Shown: positions 8,267 through 17,985, numbered from the stretch's first letter. The stretch: 64,000 bases of DNA from an uncultured Bacteroidota bacterium (GCA_903926385.1 CAIYIS010000083.1:1-64000); one strand, 5' to 3'. Notes: a model not told the origin generated them from the letters alone. Made by a program: numbers and translations.

Positions 8267-8656
8267 ATGAAATGTGTGCTACTTATCATTTTTGCCATTC
8301 CCTTTTCTATCGTTTGTCAATCACAAACCGCTACTGAATTAAACAAAGACAGCATACATATAAATCGGCTGCCAGCTTCAATGAATTTGTTTTATGGTAA
8401 AGATAATTTTTCAATGCAGAAATTTAATTCCAAACTGACGTTCGAAAAAACATTTTCATTATACGATTTGCACCACGACCCTTATTATATCAATCAGGCC
8501 AATTATAAGCATGCCATCAATTCGGGTGAGCGAATGTTGTATCAACACAATAACCATTTATATTATGCCGAAGACCCTATGCGAGGGGCAGGGAGCTGGC
8601 AAAATGCACTTTTCTTAGGGGCTTTCAATTACCTCGAAATGTTAATCAATAAATAG
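8267..8656 (+). CDS. Small exported hypothetical protein, 129 aa
   Basis: Signal peptide (about 1-20, IVCQSQT) followed by ~110 residues rich in Tyr, His and Asn (for example LHHDPYYINQANYKH). No domain is recognised. It is followed 25 bp later by the SRPBCC gene in the same direction, so possibly one transcript. The TAACTTTG box at 8240-8247 supports expression. Confidence 0.55.
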   Translation: MKCVLLIIFAIPFSIVCQSQTATELNKDSIHINRLPASMNLFYGKDNFSMQKFNSKLTFEKTFSLYDLHHDPYYINQANYKHAINSGERMLYQHNNHLYYAEDPMRGAGSWQNALFLGAFNYLEMLINK

Positions 8657-8681
8657 TGAAATCGACAAGTTTAAATTCTCT

Positions 8682-9155
8682 ATGAATCGAAAGGCAAATG
8701 TGATTTACTTAAAACACTCCATTATTATTTCCCGCGATTATAAAACGGTTTTTGATTACATCTCTAATTATACTAACGACAAAAATTGGAGAAAACCAAT
8801 TCATCAAACCACGATGAATACTGCAAAGCCGGAGCAGGGAACGATTATTACAGAAGACTGTTTCCTATCCCGAAAAGTTCCTCATTTTATTACTACATTT
8901 AGATGTTTAGAATTTATTCCCAATAAAACAATCTCCTCCGAATCTACCCCCGAAAATCAATTCTGGTCGAGTAATACCAGAGAAGTGGAGGCGATTAATG
9001 ATATTACTACTAAAGTGACCTATACTTTTCAGCTCGATATTGCAATTGTTAAACAAGCCTTTGGATTTAGCCTGCCTGTGTTTTTGGTAAATATGTCAAC
9101 CAAAGCAGAGATTAGAGCTTATCTCAAAAAATTGAAACAGGTGCTGGAGAAGTAA
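8682..9155 (+). CDS. SRPBCC (START-like) domain protein
   Basis: 157 residues with the fold order of polyketide cyclase/START-like proteins: strand HSIIISRDYKTVFDYISNYTND, a variable central sheet, and a long C-terminal helix (MSTKAEIRAYLKKLKQVLE). Such proteins bind hydrophobic ligands in a cavity; the ligand cannot be told from sequence. No signal peptide, so cytoplasmic. Confidence 0.75.
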   Translation: MNRKANVIYLKHSIIISRDYKTVFDYISNYTNDKNWRKPIHQTTMNTAKPEQGTIITEDCFLSRKVPHFITTFRCLEFIPNKTISSESTPENQFWSSNTREVEAINDITTKVTYTFQLDIAIVKQAFGFSLPVFLVNMSTKAEIRAYLKKLKQVLEK

Positions 9156-9292
9156 CGCAACGACTTTCTATGTACGGAGAGCATATTCTTACTTCAAAAT
9201 AGGAGGATAATCCAAATTTTCCCAAAAAATACAAAGCCCTTCACTGATTTAGTTTATTTGCTTAATTTCGCAACTCTTCTGTAAAAGAAATA

Positions 9293-10264
9293 ATGAGTAA
9301 GATAAAATACAGGTTCAATACCAAGTCGCTGACGTATGAAAAAGATACGGTGTCTATCCGTAAGCGGGTATGGCAGGTACTATCGTATCTGGCTACAGGA
9401 CTTTTTTTTGCTACCATTACCATTGCTCTTGCTTATAAATACCTCGACTCACCAAAAGAAAAACAACTTCAACGCGAAATAGGTGAACTTACATTGCAAT
9501 ATGAAATATTAAATAACCGAATGAATGAGGTTTCGATGGTGTTAGGCGATATTCAGGACAGAGATAATAACGTTTACCGTACCATTTTTGAAGCGGAAGG
9601 TATTCCAGAAAGCATCCGTAAGGCAGGATTTGGAGGAGTAGAACGATATAAAGAATTGCAGGGGTATAATAGTTCCGACTTAATGATCGAGAGTACACAA
9701 CGCCTCGACAGAATAAGTAAACAACTTTACATTCAGTCGAAGTCGTTTGATGAAGTAGTGAAATTAGTGAAGAATAAAGAGCAGTTATTGGCTTCCATTC
9801 CGGCTATTCAACCTATCTCAAACAAAGATTTAAAGCACGTGCCGTCTGGTTATGGCTGGAGAACAGACCCGATTTATAAAACAGGGGAGTTTCATGCAGG
9901 GCTTGATTTTACGGCTAATATAGGAACGGAGATACACGCAACAGGAGATGGAGTGGTGGTTACAGCCGATGCAATTATGCAGGGTTATGGTAACCATGTG
10001 GTGATTAATCACGGATTTGGATACCAAACACTTTATGGACACATGAGTAAAATGGCTGTTCGTCCGGGACAAAAAGTGAAACGAGGAGAGATAATAGGAT
10101 ATGTGGGTAATACTGGCCGTTCGACAGGGCCGCATGTACATTACGAAGTAATCAAAAACGGTGAGAAAGTAAATCCAATCAACTTTTTCTTTAACGACCT
10201 TTCTCCGGCAGAATATCAACAGTTAATTACACTTTCCACTCAACCTTCGCAGTCGTTCGACTAG
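9293..10264 (+). CDS. M23 family metallopeptidase (cell-wall endopeptidase)
   Basis: 323 residues. One N-terminal membrane segment (about 29-48), a coiled-coil region (about 55-175), then an M23 peptidase domain. Zinc ligands and catalytic residues are intact: FHAGLDF (about 200), HGFGYQTLYGHMS, and HVHYE (about 280), in a frame of G-N-x-V-x-x-x-H. Expected to cut peptidoglycan cross-bridges from the periplasmic face of the inner membrane. It lies 21 bp upstream of the permease gene. Confidence 0.9.
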   Translation: MSKIKYRFNTKSLTYEKDTVSIRKRVWQVLSYLATGLFFATITIALAYKYLDSPKEKQLQREIGELTLQYEILNNRMNEVSMVLGDIQDRDNNVYRTIFEAEGIPESIRKAGFGGVERYKELQGYNSSDLMIESTQRLDRISKQLYIQSKSFDEVVKLVKNKEQLLASIPAIQPISNKDLKHVPSGYGWRTDPIYKTGEFHAGLDFTANIGTEIHATGDGVVVTADAIMQGYGNHVVINHGFGYQTLYGHMSKMAVRPGQKVKRGEIIGYVGNTGRSTGPHVHYEVIKNGEKVNPINFFFNDLSPAEYQQLITLSTQPSQSFD

Positions 10265-10285
10265 TAAATACACCTGACTCCAGAT

Positions 10286-11596
10286 ATGAATAAAAAGACA
10301 ATAGGATTTTATACTGCTACCTCCGTAGTGATAGCAAACATGGTTGGTACAGGAGTATTTACAAGTTTGGGATATCAGGTATTAGATATTAAAAACGGAA
10401 GCAGTATTGTTTTACTTTGGATTATTGGGGGAATAGTTTCTCTTTTGGGTGCCCTGTGTTATGCTGAAATAGGTACTACTTTCCCTCGCTCGGGAGGAGA
10501 GTATAACTACCTTTCTAAAATCTATCACCCTGCAGTTGGGTTTATGTCGGGCTTTGTTTCATCCACTGTGGCATTTTCGGCTCCGGTGGCAGCAGCCGCT
10601 TTGGCATTAGGAACATACTTTAATAACGTTTTTGCTGTTGATCCAAAAATTACAGCATGTATTGTAGTTATCGCATTATCATTTGTACACGCATTTACAT
10701 TAAACTGGGGCAGTAAAATTCAAACCTCCTTTACTATAATCAAAGTTTTACTCATTATTGTTTTCATCGTATTTGGCTTATTTTCGGGGCATACAGGAGA
10801 TGTTAGTTTTGCTCTCAACTCATCCACTCTTGGAGATGTAACCACTGCGGCATTTGCCATTGCCTTATTTTATGTTTCTTACTCTTATTCCGGATGGAAT
10901 GCGGCATCCTACATAGCTGGTGAGATAGAAAACCCTCAACGCAACTTACCAAAATCATTGCTGTATGGTACAGCCATTGTTACAGTATTGTATGTATTAC
11001 TCAATTATGTTTTTCTTTACACAGCTCCAATTGGCGAACTGGCAGGCAAAGCAGATGTAGGAGCTGTATCGGCTAATTTTATTTTCGGTGTAACCGGAGG
11101 GAAAATTATTTCCATTGTTATTTCCATTCTTTTGGTTTCATCCGTTAGTTCTATGGTTATGGCAGGACCAAGAGTTAGCCAAACGATGGGTAATGATTTG
11201 AAGTTTCTGTCTTTTTTAGGCAAAACAACAAAAAACAATACCCCATTAAATGCTACATTTTTTCAATGCATAATTTCCTTGTTTTTTATTTTCACAGCTA
11301 CTTTTAGTCAAGTAATAACCTATATCGGGTTCACATTACTGATGTTTACTTTCCTAACTGTGTTTGGCCTGTTTGTAATTCGCACACGAAAAATGAGTGT
11401 TGAGGGAGCATTTAAAACTCCGCTATACCCGCTCACTCCCATTCTGTTTTTGATATTCAACACATGGTTACTTTACTTTGGATTTACTCAAAAGCCTGTT
11501 GAATCGTTAATTGGACTTGGTACCGTATTGTTAGGACTTGTGGTATATTTTATTGGGCGAAAGGGAAATCAAAAAGACAACAAGACACTCATTTAG
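10286..11596 (+). CDS. APC-family amino acid permease
   Basis: 436 residues with about 12 membrane segments. The first helix carries the APC substrate motif NMVGTGVFTSLG, helix 2 GIVSLLGALCYAEIGTTFPRSGGEY is highly typical, and YSYSGWNAASYIAGEIENPQRNLP marks helix 6. This matches amino acid transporters of the APC superfamily (LAT/cationic type); the substrate is not decidable. It follows the M23 gene by 21 bp, so co-transcription is likely. Confidence 0.9.
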   Translation: MNKKTIGFYTATSVVIANMVGTGVFTSLGYQVLDIKNGSSIVLLWIIGGIVSLLGALCYAEIGTTFPRSGGEYNYLSKIYHPAVGFMSGFVSSTVAFSAPVAAAALALGTYFNNVFAVDPKITACIVVIALSFVHAFTLNWGSKIQTSFTIIKVLLIIVFIVFGLFSGHTGDVSFALNSSTLGDVTTAAFAIALFYVSYSYSGWNAASYIAGEIENPQRNLPKSLLYGTAIVTVLYVLLNYVFLYTAPIGELAGKADVGAVSANFIFGVTGGKIISIVISILLVSSVSSMVMAGPRVSQTMGNDLKFLSFLGKTTKNNTPLNATFFQCIISLFFIFTATFSQVITYIGFTLLMFTFLTVFGLFVIRTRKMSVEGAFKTPLYPLTPILFLIFNTWLLYFGFTQKPVESLIGLGTVLLGLVVYFIGRKGNQKDNKTLI

Positions 11597-11709
11597 ATGG
11601 AGTGCTGGTTATCATCAGAAAAATTAAAATCAAAATTAGGAATAGCAGAAAACAAATAAATACAAACAAAACAATCAAACAACTCTTAAAAAAGAAAAAC
11701 AAAACCATT

Positions 11710-12927
11710 ATGAAAAACAAAAATTTATTCTTCGCATTATTCTTTGGATGCTTAATTATTTTAACCAATACATCCTGCGGACATGGAAATGTGAAGCAAA
11801 CAGAGGTGGCCACAGTGGTTGCAGATACTGTTAAAAAGGTAGTAAAAGATTCTGTGCCGGCTGAGGTAAAAAACACTTTGCCAGTTCATCCTGTTTATAA
11901 TGACGAAGCAAAATTTATTGCCGGAATGAAAGTGACCAATTCAAAGGCCATTGATTCATCGCTTACCAAAAACAAGAGCTGGCTGGAGTTTGCCGCTAAC
12001 CTTGATAAAAGCTGGCAAAAAACAGACACTTCTAAGATTCAAAAAATGAAAGTATGGAGGGCAACAGAATTAAAAGACGCGAATACAAAAACAGTTTTCT
12101 ATCCATTCTCTGGTGCTGATTTTTTCAATGCGTTTACACTTTTCCCGAAAGCGGAAAGCTATATCATGGTAGGTTTAGAACCGGTAGGTTCACTTCCTCA
12201 TTTTCACAAAGGAACCCCCAACGACTCTTTGGCGGCCTATTTTCGCAAAGTTAATACCTCTTTGTTTGCCATTTTAAATTTCAGTTTCTTTAAAACACAT
12301 AATATGTCGATTGACTTTAACGACAAGGAACTGAACGGAACCATTCACTTAATTGTGTTGTTTATTGAACGTACAGGTAATTCCATCATTGACGTTAAAC
12401 CTGCAGGTGTTGACAAAGACGGAAAGATATTTAATTACAATTCGTTTAAAGAGCAAAGAAACTCAGGCGGTACAAACAGAGGAATAGAAGTGGATTTTGT
12501 AACTACTGACAATGTGCTTAAAAAGGTATATTACTTTTCCGTTAACCTAGACAATTCTCACTTGAGTAAAAACACTGATTTTGTAAAAATGGTGAATAGT
12601 AATAAAGGCCAAACTACTTATGTAAAATCGGCTTCTTACCTGATGCATAAAGATGTGTTTTCTGATATAAGAAATTTAATTCTGGATAACAGTTCGTTTG
12701 TATTACAAGATGATTCTGGCATTCCGTTCAAATATTTCAAAAAAGATGTTTGGAATCCAACATTATATGGTAGTTACACAGGATCTATTCCTTTATTTAC
12801 CGGTGTCTTTCAAACCGACCTGGATGAAGCATTTAAAGCTAAATCGGGTGTGAAAAGTTTGAAGTTCGGTATTGGATATAAGTACAAGGAAGGCGAATCT
12901 AACTTGATGTACTTTCAGAAAAAGTAA
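11710..12927 (+). CDS. Predicted lipoprotein, 405 aa, unknown function
   Basis: I start at the ATG at 11710, because MKNKNLFFALFFGCLIILTN begins a clean lipoprotein signal with lipobox NTSC (Cys ~23), whereas upstream in-frame sequence is a Lys/Ile-rich non-coding leader. The mature protein is about 380 residues, with no domain that I recognise. It starts with a V/T/K-rich linker; WKTDTSK-, VGLEPVGSLPHFHKGTPNDS and IHLIVLFIERTGNS are its most structured-looking parts. Single gene. Confidence 0.65.
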   Translation: MKNKNLFFALFFGCLIILTNTSCGHGNVKQTEVATVVADTVKKVVKDSVPAEVKNTLPVHPVYNDEAKFIAGMKVTNSKAIDSSLTKNKSWLEFAANLDKSWQKTDTSKIQKMKVWRATELKDANTKTVFYPFSGADFFNAFTLFPKAESYIMVGLEPVGSLPHFHKGTPNDSLAAYFRKVNTSLFAILNFSFFKTHNMSIDFNDKELNGTIHLIVLFIERTGNSIIDVKPAGVDKDGKIFNYNSFKEQRNSGGTNRGIEVDFVTTDNVLKKVYYFSVNLDNSHLSKNTDFVKMVNSNKGQTTYVKSASYLMHKDVFSDIRNLILDNSSFVLQDDSGIPFKYFKKDVWNPTLYGSYTGSIPLFTGVFQTDLDEAFKAKSGVKSLKFGIGYKYKEGESNLMYFQKK

Positions 12928-13119
12928 TCGCTCTGTCGTTCTTTTTGATCAACATTGTTGTTTCGATCTTCTTTCGATTATATAGATCGATAATACATGC
13001 TGTCCTTATGGAATGTTACCTATTTTCTTAGGAATAACGGTTAACTCTTGGTTTGCTATCACTAATTGATGATATCAAACTGAGAAATTCCGAATCTAAA
13101 ATCAAATAAAACAATTCAT

Positions 13120-14412
13120 TTGAAAACTGTTTTCTATACCCTATTGACCTTGCTCTGCGTGAGCACATTTTTTCTTTTCCTCTCCACTTCCCATGGCCAG
13201 GAGAAAAAGAAAACTATGGTGTCTGCTTCAGACGAGATGTTGGTTGAAAATCTGCTTTCCAAATATCCCAAGGAGTTCAAGAATATTCTTGCCAATCCTA
13301 AAAAGTATAATGTTCAGATTATCTACACACAGATAAATCGCGATAAAAATAATGTTCCGTCATTCAAACAATATACTTATCATCTCAATCCCAGTAATTA
13401 TTTTTATCCTGCAAGCCTTGTAAAATTGCCTTGTTCAGCATTAGCGCTGGAGAAGATAAACAAACTTCATATTAATTCGCTCAATAGAAACACATGTATG
13501 CAAACAGATAGTATGTACATGTGTCAGCGAAGAATTCAGAGGGATTCTACTGCCCAAAATTACATTCCCAGTGTTGGTAATTACATCAAACGGATGTTGC
13601 TGGTAAGCGACAATGATGCCTACAGTCGTATATACGAAATGCTGGGACAGGAATACATTCACGATGAACTTTCGAAAAAAGGATATCCGAATATTTATAT
13701 CATCCATCGTTTCGACATCAACTGCAACACACAGCAAAACAAGTGCACCAACCCTGTTTCGTTTTATGATGAACAAGGGAAATGCATTTACAAACAGCCA
13801 ATGGCAAACTGTTCCAGAGAATTTAAAAATCCGCTTGGCTGTGTAAAAATGGGAGTAGGTTATGTAGATTTTAATGGAAAAATGATTCATCAACCGAAAG
13901 ATTGCAGCCAGATGAACTATATGTGTTTGCAGGACATTACCGATATTTTAAAATCAATTTTGTTTCCTAATTCGGTAAACAAAGAACAACGATTCGACAT
14001 TACCAAAGATGATTATTCATTTTTATACAAATATCTTTCTATGTATCCCCGCGAATCGGATTATCCGAAATATAATATGAAGGAATATGAAGACAGTTAT
14101 AAGAAGTATTTTATGTATGGTAGCAATCATAAGAAAATAGAAACAGATTCGGTTCGTATATTTAATATTGTAGGGCAATCGTACGGAAACCTGAGCGATT
14201 GTGCTTATATTGTAAATTACGATAGGAAGATTGAGTTTATGCTATCGGCTGTAATTTATGTTAACGAAGACAATGTACTGAACGATGGAAAGTATGAATA
14301 CAAAACCATTGGTTTCCCCTTTTTGAACGACCTTGGAAACGTGTTTTATAATTACGAATTCAAAAGGAAAAAAGAATTTCTACCCGACTTAAGTACCTTC
14401 AAGGTTAGGTAG
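13120..14412 (+). CDS. Exported class A beta-lactamase-fold serine hydrolase (TTG start)
   Basis: 430 residues. TTG at 13120 is the only start that keeps the signal peptide (KTVFYTLLTLLCVSTFFLF ... HGQ). The catalytic Ser-Lys motif is PASLVK (Ser ~98), and VSDNDAYSRIYEMLG carries the SDN motif. The KTG motif of true beta-lactamases is replaced by VGQSYGN, so this is more likely a peptidase or esterase of that fold than a lactamase. About ten cysteines between residues ~125 and 270 suggest disulfides in a lineage-specific insertion. Confidence 0.75.
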   Translation: MKTVFYTLLTLLCVSTFFLFLSTSHGQEKKKTMVSASDEMLVENLLSKYPKEFKNILANPKKYNVQIIYTQINRDKNNVPSFKQYTYHLNPSNYFYPASLVKLPCSALALEKINKLHINSLNRNTCMQTDSMYMCQRRIQRDSTAQNYIPSVGNYIKRMLLVSDNDAYSRIYEMLGQEYIHDELSKKGYPNIYIIHRFDINCNTQQNKCTNPVSFYDEQGKCIYKQPMANCSREFKNPLGCVKMGVGYVDFNGKMIHQPKDCSQMNYMCLQDITDILKSILFPNSVNKEQRFDITKDDYSFLYKYLSMYPRESDYPKYNMKEYEDSYKKYFMYGSNHKKIETDSVRIFNIVGQSYGNLSDCAYIVNYDRKIEFMLSAVIYVNEDNVLNDGKYEYKTIGFPFLNDLGNVFYNYEFKRKKEFLPDLSTFKVR

Positions 14413-14508
14413 AAAATCAAGCGAAGTTTTATAAATAAAGATTTGCAATTGAGATTTTTTTACCTTTATGCCTGAAATTATTACTTGAATATTGTTAGTG
14501 AATTAAAA

Positions 14509-14874
14509 ATGGCTTACAAAGAAAAAGAAACAGTTAAACTTTTTTATTCGATAACCGAAGTAGCTGAAACTTTTAAGGTGAATGCTTCGCTGATTAGATA
14601 TTGGGAAAAGGAATTTGATATTCTGAAACCTAAATTAAATAAGAAGGGAAATCGTTTGTTTACGGAGCAGGACATCGAAGCCATTAAAATCATTTTTAAT
14701 CTGGTCAAAGTTCAGGGGCTGACAATTGATGGGGCTAAGAAGTATTTAAAGGTGAATAAAAGTACGGTGAAACACGAGATTAAAACTGAAGTAACCAAAA
14801 ACACCGAAATAGAAACTTCCTTATTAAAAATTAAAAAATCACTTCTGGAACTTAGAGATAGATTGCAGGGTTAA
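14509..14874 (+). CDS. MerR family transcriptional regulator
   Basis: 121 residues from the ATG at 14509 (an in-frame TTG at 14485 is less likely). Winged-helix HTH: YSITEVAETFKVNASLIRYWEKEFDILKPK, then NRLFTEQDIEAIKIIFNLVKVQGLTIDGAKKYL, followed by a short coiled coil. The helix-turn-helix with RYWE is the MerR hallmark; there is no effector domain, as is usual for this small Bacteroidota type that often neighbours M23 peptidase genes. Targets unknown. Convergent with hldD. Confidence 0.85.
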   Translation: MAYKEKETVKLFYSITEVAETFKVNASLIRYWEKEFDILKPKLNKKGNRLFTEQDIEAIKIIFNLVKVQGLTIDGAKKYLKVNKSTVKHEIKTEVTKNTEIETSLLKIKKSLLELRDRLQG

Positions 14875-14910
14875 ACCTCCCGATTTACCAACTCTCTCAG
14901 CATTTTTGCA

Positions 14911-15876
14911 TTAATAGTACTTTTTCCCGACCAGATAATTTTCTACATAATCTTTTACCCCTTGTTCTAATGTATGGAAAGGTTTGTTGTATCCTATAGA
15001 TACAAGTTTGGTCATATTAGCCTCGGTAAAGTATTGATACTTGTCGCGAATGTCGGCAGGTGTGTCAATAAAATGAATGTTTAGTTTCATGTTTACTCCT
15101 GCAAAAGTGTTTTTAACTAAATCCAGAAAGGTACGAGCCTTTCCCGATCCGAGATTGTAAATACCCGAATCTTTGCGGTGATGCAAAAGGAAGTAACAAA
15201 CCTCTACCACATCTTTTACATAAACAAAATCGCGCAACTGTTCTCCGTCTTTATAATCGGGGTTATGCGACCTGAACAATTTTACTTCTCCCTTTTCCTG
15301 AATCTGATTATGCGAATGCAAGATAACAGAAGCCATACGACCTTTGTGATATTCATTAGGCCCGTATACGTTAAAGAATTTTAATCCAGCCCAGAAATAG
15401 GGTTTGCGTTCCTGCTTAATGGCCCACTTATCAAAATCGTTTTTAGAATCTCCATAAGGATTGAGTGGTTTTAACTTATCTATTACTTCATGATTGTCTT
15501 CGTAGCCAAACTCACCCAAACCATAAGTAGCAGCCGAAGAAGCATAAACAAGAGGTAAGCCGAATTCAACACAGGTATTCCAAACAGCTTTGGTATAATT
15601 AAGATTTAACTTATCAAATATTTCTTTATTGAATTCTGTAGTGTCTGTTCTGGCTCCGATATGAAATACCATCTGAACAAAGCGCTGATTCTCTCGCAGC
15701 CATTTAATAAAATCATCTCTATGTACTTTTTGCGAATACGATTTATGTTCCAGATTTTTCATTTTTGTTTCATTCGAAAAATCATCCACAATAATAATAT
15801 CATTAAATCCTTCCTGATTTAATTTGCTCACCAAACAACTTCCTATAAATCCTGCTGCACCTGTAACTACTATCAT
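14911..15876 (-). CDS. hldD: ADP-L-glycero-D-manno-heptose-6-epimerase
   Basis: 321-residue extended short-chain dehydrogenase. NAD(P) motif GAAGFIGS at the N-terminus, FHIGARTDTT substrate loop, catalytic YGDSK (Tyr-x-x-x-Lys), and VYGPNEYHKGRMASV, which is characteristic of HldD/RfaD. It inverts the heptose precursor for the lipopolysaccharide core, in the cytoplasm. Located 41 bp downstream of mqnD on the same strand, so it may share that transcript. Confidence 0.93.
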   Translation of the reverse strand: MIVVTGAAGFIGSCLVSKLNQEGFNDIIIVDDFSNETKMKNLEHKSYSQKVHRDDFIKWLRENQRFVQMVFHIGARTDTTEFNKEIFDKLNLNYTKAVWNTCVEFGLPLVYASSAATYGLGEFGYEDNHEVIDKLKPLNPYGDSKNDFDKWAIKQERKPYFWAGLKFFNVYGPNEYHKGRMASVILHSHNQIQEKGEVKLFRSHNPDYKDGEQLRDFVYVKDVVEVCYFLLHHRKDSGIYNLGSGKARTFLDLVKNTFAGVNMKLNIHFIDTPADIRDKYQYFTEANMTKLVSIGYNKPFHTLEQGVKDYVENYLVGKKYY

Positions 15877-15917
15877 ATCGTCATTTCATTTCCCAAAAAG
15901 GAAATTTTATTTTCTTG

Positions 15918-16796
15918 TTAACTTAAAAATATTTCCTCTTCTATTTTCTGAATCACTCCCAACTCCTGTGCTTTATTGAACAATATTTTCACAGCTCGTT
16001 TTCCTTTTTCTCCTAAATCAACGGAATAATTGTTTACATATAAGTCGATGTGTTTTTTTATAACATCGTCCTGCATGCTTTGAGAATAAAGCTTCACGAA
16101 TACCTTGCTGGCATTTGGGTTAGCAAAAGCATATTCCACACTGCGTCTGATAACGCGATTAACTTTCTGTTTTAATTCGTCCGGAAAACTTCTGCGTATT
16201 ACTATTCCTCCCAAAGGAATGGGTGCAATGGCAAGTGTTTCCCAGAATTCTCCCAAGTCAATAATCTTATTCAATCCCTTTTCTTCGTAAGTAAAACGGT
16301 TTTCATGAATGATTAAACCTGCATCCACATCACCTCTCAAAACAGCATCTTCTATTTCAGAAAAATTCATCTCAATGGTATTTATGGCAAAAGGAAAAGC
16401 AAGTGCAAACAGGAAATTGGCAGTAGTAAATGTTCCAGGTATAGCAATGGTTAGCTCGGTCATTTTAGACTGCAAACTGGTGATGATAAAGTTTACATCT
16501 TTATTTTTCCCAACCAGTATAGGGCCGCAACCATTGCCCAATGCACTTCCGGCATTGAGTAGTTGATAGTTTTTGGTGATGTAAGCATAAGCATGATACG
16601 AAAGCTTGGTAATATCCAGTTTGTTTTCAAATGCCTTATGATTTAACGATTCTACATCGTCCATGTATACATCAAATGTGAGACCTTCCGTATCAATTCT
16701 ACCATTCACCATTGCATCAAAAATAAAGCAATCGTTAGGGCAGGAACTAAAACCCAAGGTTAAATGAGTCGGAGAGTTGGTTTCGTTTAAACTCAT
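15918..16796 (-). CDS. mqnD: 1,4-dihydroxy-6-naphthoate synthase (futalosine pathway)
   Basis: 292 residues. TLGFSSCPNDCFIFDAMVNG is the MqnD N-terminal signature of this periplasmic-binding-protein-like fold; SYHAYAYI and GCGPILV line the substrate cleft. It converts cyclic dehypoxanthine futalosine to 1,4-dihydroxy-6-naphthoate on the way to menaquinone. Its start overlaps the end of mqnB by 4 bp (ATGA), so the two are translationally coupled. Confidence 0.93.
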   Translation of the reverse strand: MSLNETNSPTHLTLGFSSCPNDCFIFDAMVNGRIDTEGLTFDVYMDDVESLNHKAFENKLDITKLSYHAYAYITKNYQLLNAGSALGNGCGPILVGKNKDVNFIITSLQSKMTELTIAIPGTFTTANFLFALAFPFAINTIEMNFSEIEDAVLRGDVDAGLIIHENRFTYEEKGLNKIIDLGEFWETLAIAPIPLGGIVIRRSFPDELKQKVNRVIRRSVEYAFANPNASKVFVKLYSQSMQDDVIKKHIDLYVNNYSVDLGEKGKRAVKILFNKAQELGVIQKIEEEIFLS

Positions 16797-17473
16797 TTTA
16801 AATTAAAGTAATCAAGTATTTCAATCATTTTATCGGTCAGATTGTTTATGGCCAAAGGGATATTCCAGGCATTTTTATTTCTTTGTTCCACAAAATTGGA
16901 TACAGCTCTTATCTGAGCATAGGGTTCAATATTATGTGTGCTGGAATAGAAAAATCCTGCACCTTCCATCGACTCTACCATGGGATGCAAACGGGCCACA
17001 ACTTTGTCAATACTCTTTTCATTCCCGTGAACTGTATTTACAGTTATGCCATTTACTTTTGGCAATAAATCAACAACAGGATTAAAATCTTTTTCCATTG
17101 GCATGCTAACATCAAATCGAGAAGGCTCATTAATACCCATCTCTTCCAGGGTTAAGAAATCCTCTCCGTCTTCTGCACCCAGCTCGGCAATGCAATCTTC
17201 TACTACATTCACCACTGTTCCTATTTCAAGGTTTCTGTTAAAACTACCGCAAATACCAATGTTGAAGGTGGCCTCTCGTCTAATCTCTCTGGTACCGGTA
17301 GTGAAACGAGTGGTAGCTACCATACCCACTCCGGTAATCACAAAAATCACTCGCAGTTGCTTATATTTACATTCAATCAGGTAATCACCCTGAGGGGTAT
17401 ACATCACCTCGTCCATCTTTAGGAGCAAAGGTTCTACTTCCTTTTTTGTAGCGGCTATTATTACTATTTTCAT
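16793..17473 (-). CDS. mqnB: Futalosine hydrolase
   Basis: 226 residues from the ATG at 17473 (an upstream extension would lie in the promoter). Nucleoside phosphorylase/hydrolase fold: KIVIIAATKKEVEPLL at the N-terminus, FNIGICGSFN, and SMEGAGFFYSS, the purine/ribose-binding signature. It releases hypoxanthine from futalosine. First gene of mqnB-mqnD(-hldD). A near-perfect promoter, TTTG (17510-17507), 20 nt, TAACTTTG (17486-17479), ends five bases before the ATG, so the message has almost no leader. Confidence 0.92.
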   Translation of the reverse strand: MKIVIIAATKKEVEPLLLKMDEVMYTPQGDYLIECKYKQLRVIFVITGVGMVATTRFTTGTREIRREATFNIGICGSFNRNLEIGTVVNVVEDCIAELGAEDGEDFLTLEEMGINEPSRFDVSMPMEKDFNPVVDLLPKVNGITVNTVHGNEKSIDKVVARLHPMVESMEGAGFFYSSTHNIEPYAQIRAVSNFVEQRNKNAWNIPLAINNLTDKMIEILDYFNLK

Positions 17474-17478
17474 GGTCG

Positions 17479-17510
17479 CAAAGTTACAATTTTTTACAGA
17501 ACTCATCAAA
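17479..17510 (-). promoter_or_regulatory. mqnB promoter (TTTG-N20-TAACTTTG)
   Basis: Both elements of the Bacteroidota housekeeping promoter at ideal spacing. The -7 box ends five nt from the ATG, predicting a leaderless or near-leaderless transcript. Confidence 0.75.
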
Positions 17511-17516
17511 AGGTCT

Positions 17517-17524
17517 TATCTTTG
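17517..17524 (+). promoter_or_regulatory. -7 box TATCTTTG of the PTPS-family gene
   Basis: Exact TAnnTTTG match 18 nt before the ATG at 17543. It lies back to back with the mqnB promoter, so the two polymerases compete for the same ~50 bp. Confidence 0.65.
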
Positions 17525-17542
17525 CGCCCTATTATTCCATAA

Positions 17543-17956
17543 ATGATAAATATAACACGTAAAGAACACTTTAATGCTGCTCACAAATTGCACAATCCGG
17601 CTTGGAGCGATGAAAAGAATCTGGAGGTTTTCGGAAAATGCGCCAACCCTAACTGGCACGGGCATAATTACGAACTCTTTGTTACCGTTAGAGGTGAAGT
17701 GAACCCCGAAACGGGTTATTCTATTAATTTGAGAGAACTGAGCGCCATCATTCGTAAGCATGTTACCGACAAGTTAGACCATAAAAATCTGAATATGGAT
17801 GTCGACTTTATGAAAGGACTTATGCCATCTACCGAAAATGTGGCTATTGCCATCTGGAAAGAACTGCTTCCTTTCATTACCGCATTAGGTTGTACTTTAT
17901 ATTGTATCAAACTTTGCGAAACCGAGAATAACTATGTGGAGTATTACGGAGAGTAA
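17543..17956 (+). CDS. 6-pyruvoyl-tetrahydropterin synthase family protein
   Basis: 137 residues. Zinc-binding His pattern: [10 protein letters not shown] and [10 protein letters not shown]. The catalytic motif is C-ANPNW-HGH, that is Cys-x5-HGH, as in animal-type PTPS; classical QueD has Cys-x3-[12 protein letters not shown] and [12 protein letters not shown] complete the family signature. With folE directly downstream (29 bp), it should act on dihydroneopterin triphosphate. The motif spacing favours a tetrahydrobiopterin-type synthase over a pure queuosine enzyme, but dual-function members exist. Confidence 0.85.
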   Translation: MINITRKEHFNAAHKLHNPAWSDEKNLEVFGKCANPNWHGHNYELFVTVRGEVNPETGYSINLRELSAIIRKHVTDKLDHKNLNMDVDFMKGLMPSTENVAIAIWKELLPFITALGCTLYCIKLCETENNYVEYYGE

Positions 17957-17985
17957 TTAATCATAACCAAAAACCAATAACTAAG

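Noticed and set aside
11602-11709. Upstream extension of the 405-aa lipoprotein
   Set aside because: The segment is Lys/Ile/Asn-rich leader sequence; the signal peptide and lipobox start at 11710.
13120-14412. Antibiotic-resistance beta-lactamase
   Set aside because: KTG motif absent and spacing unusual; only the fold-level call of serine hydrolase is supported.
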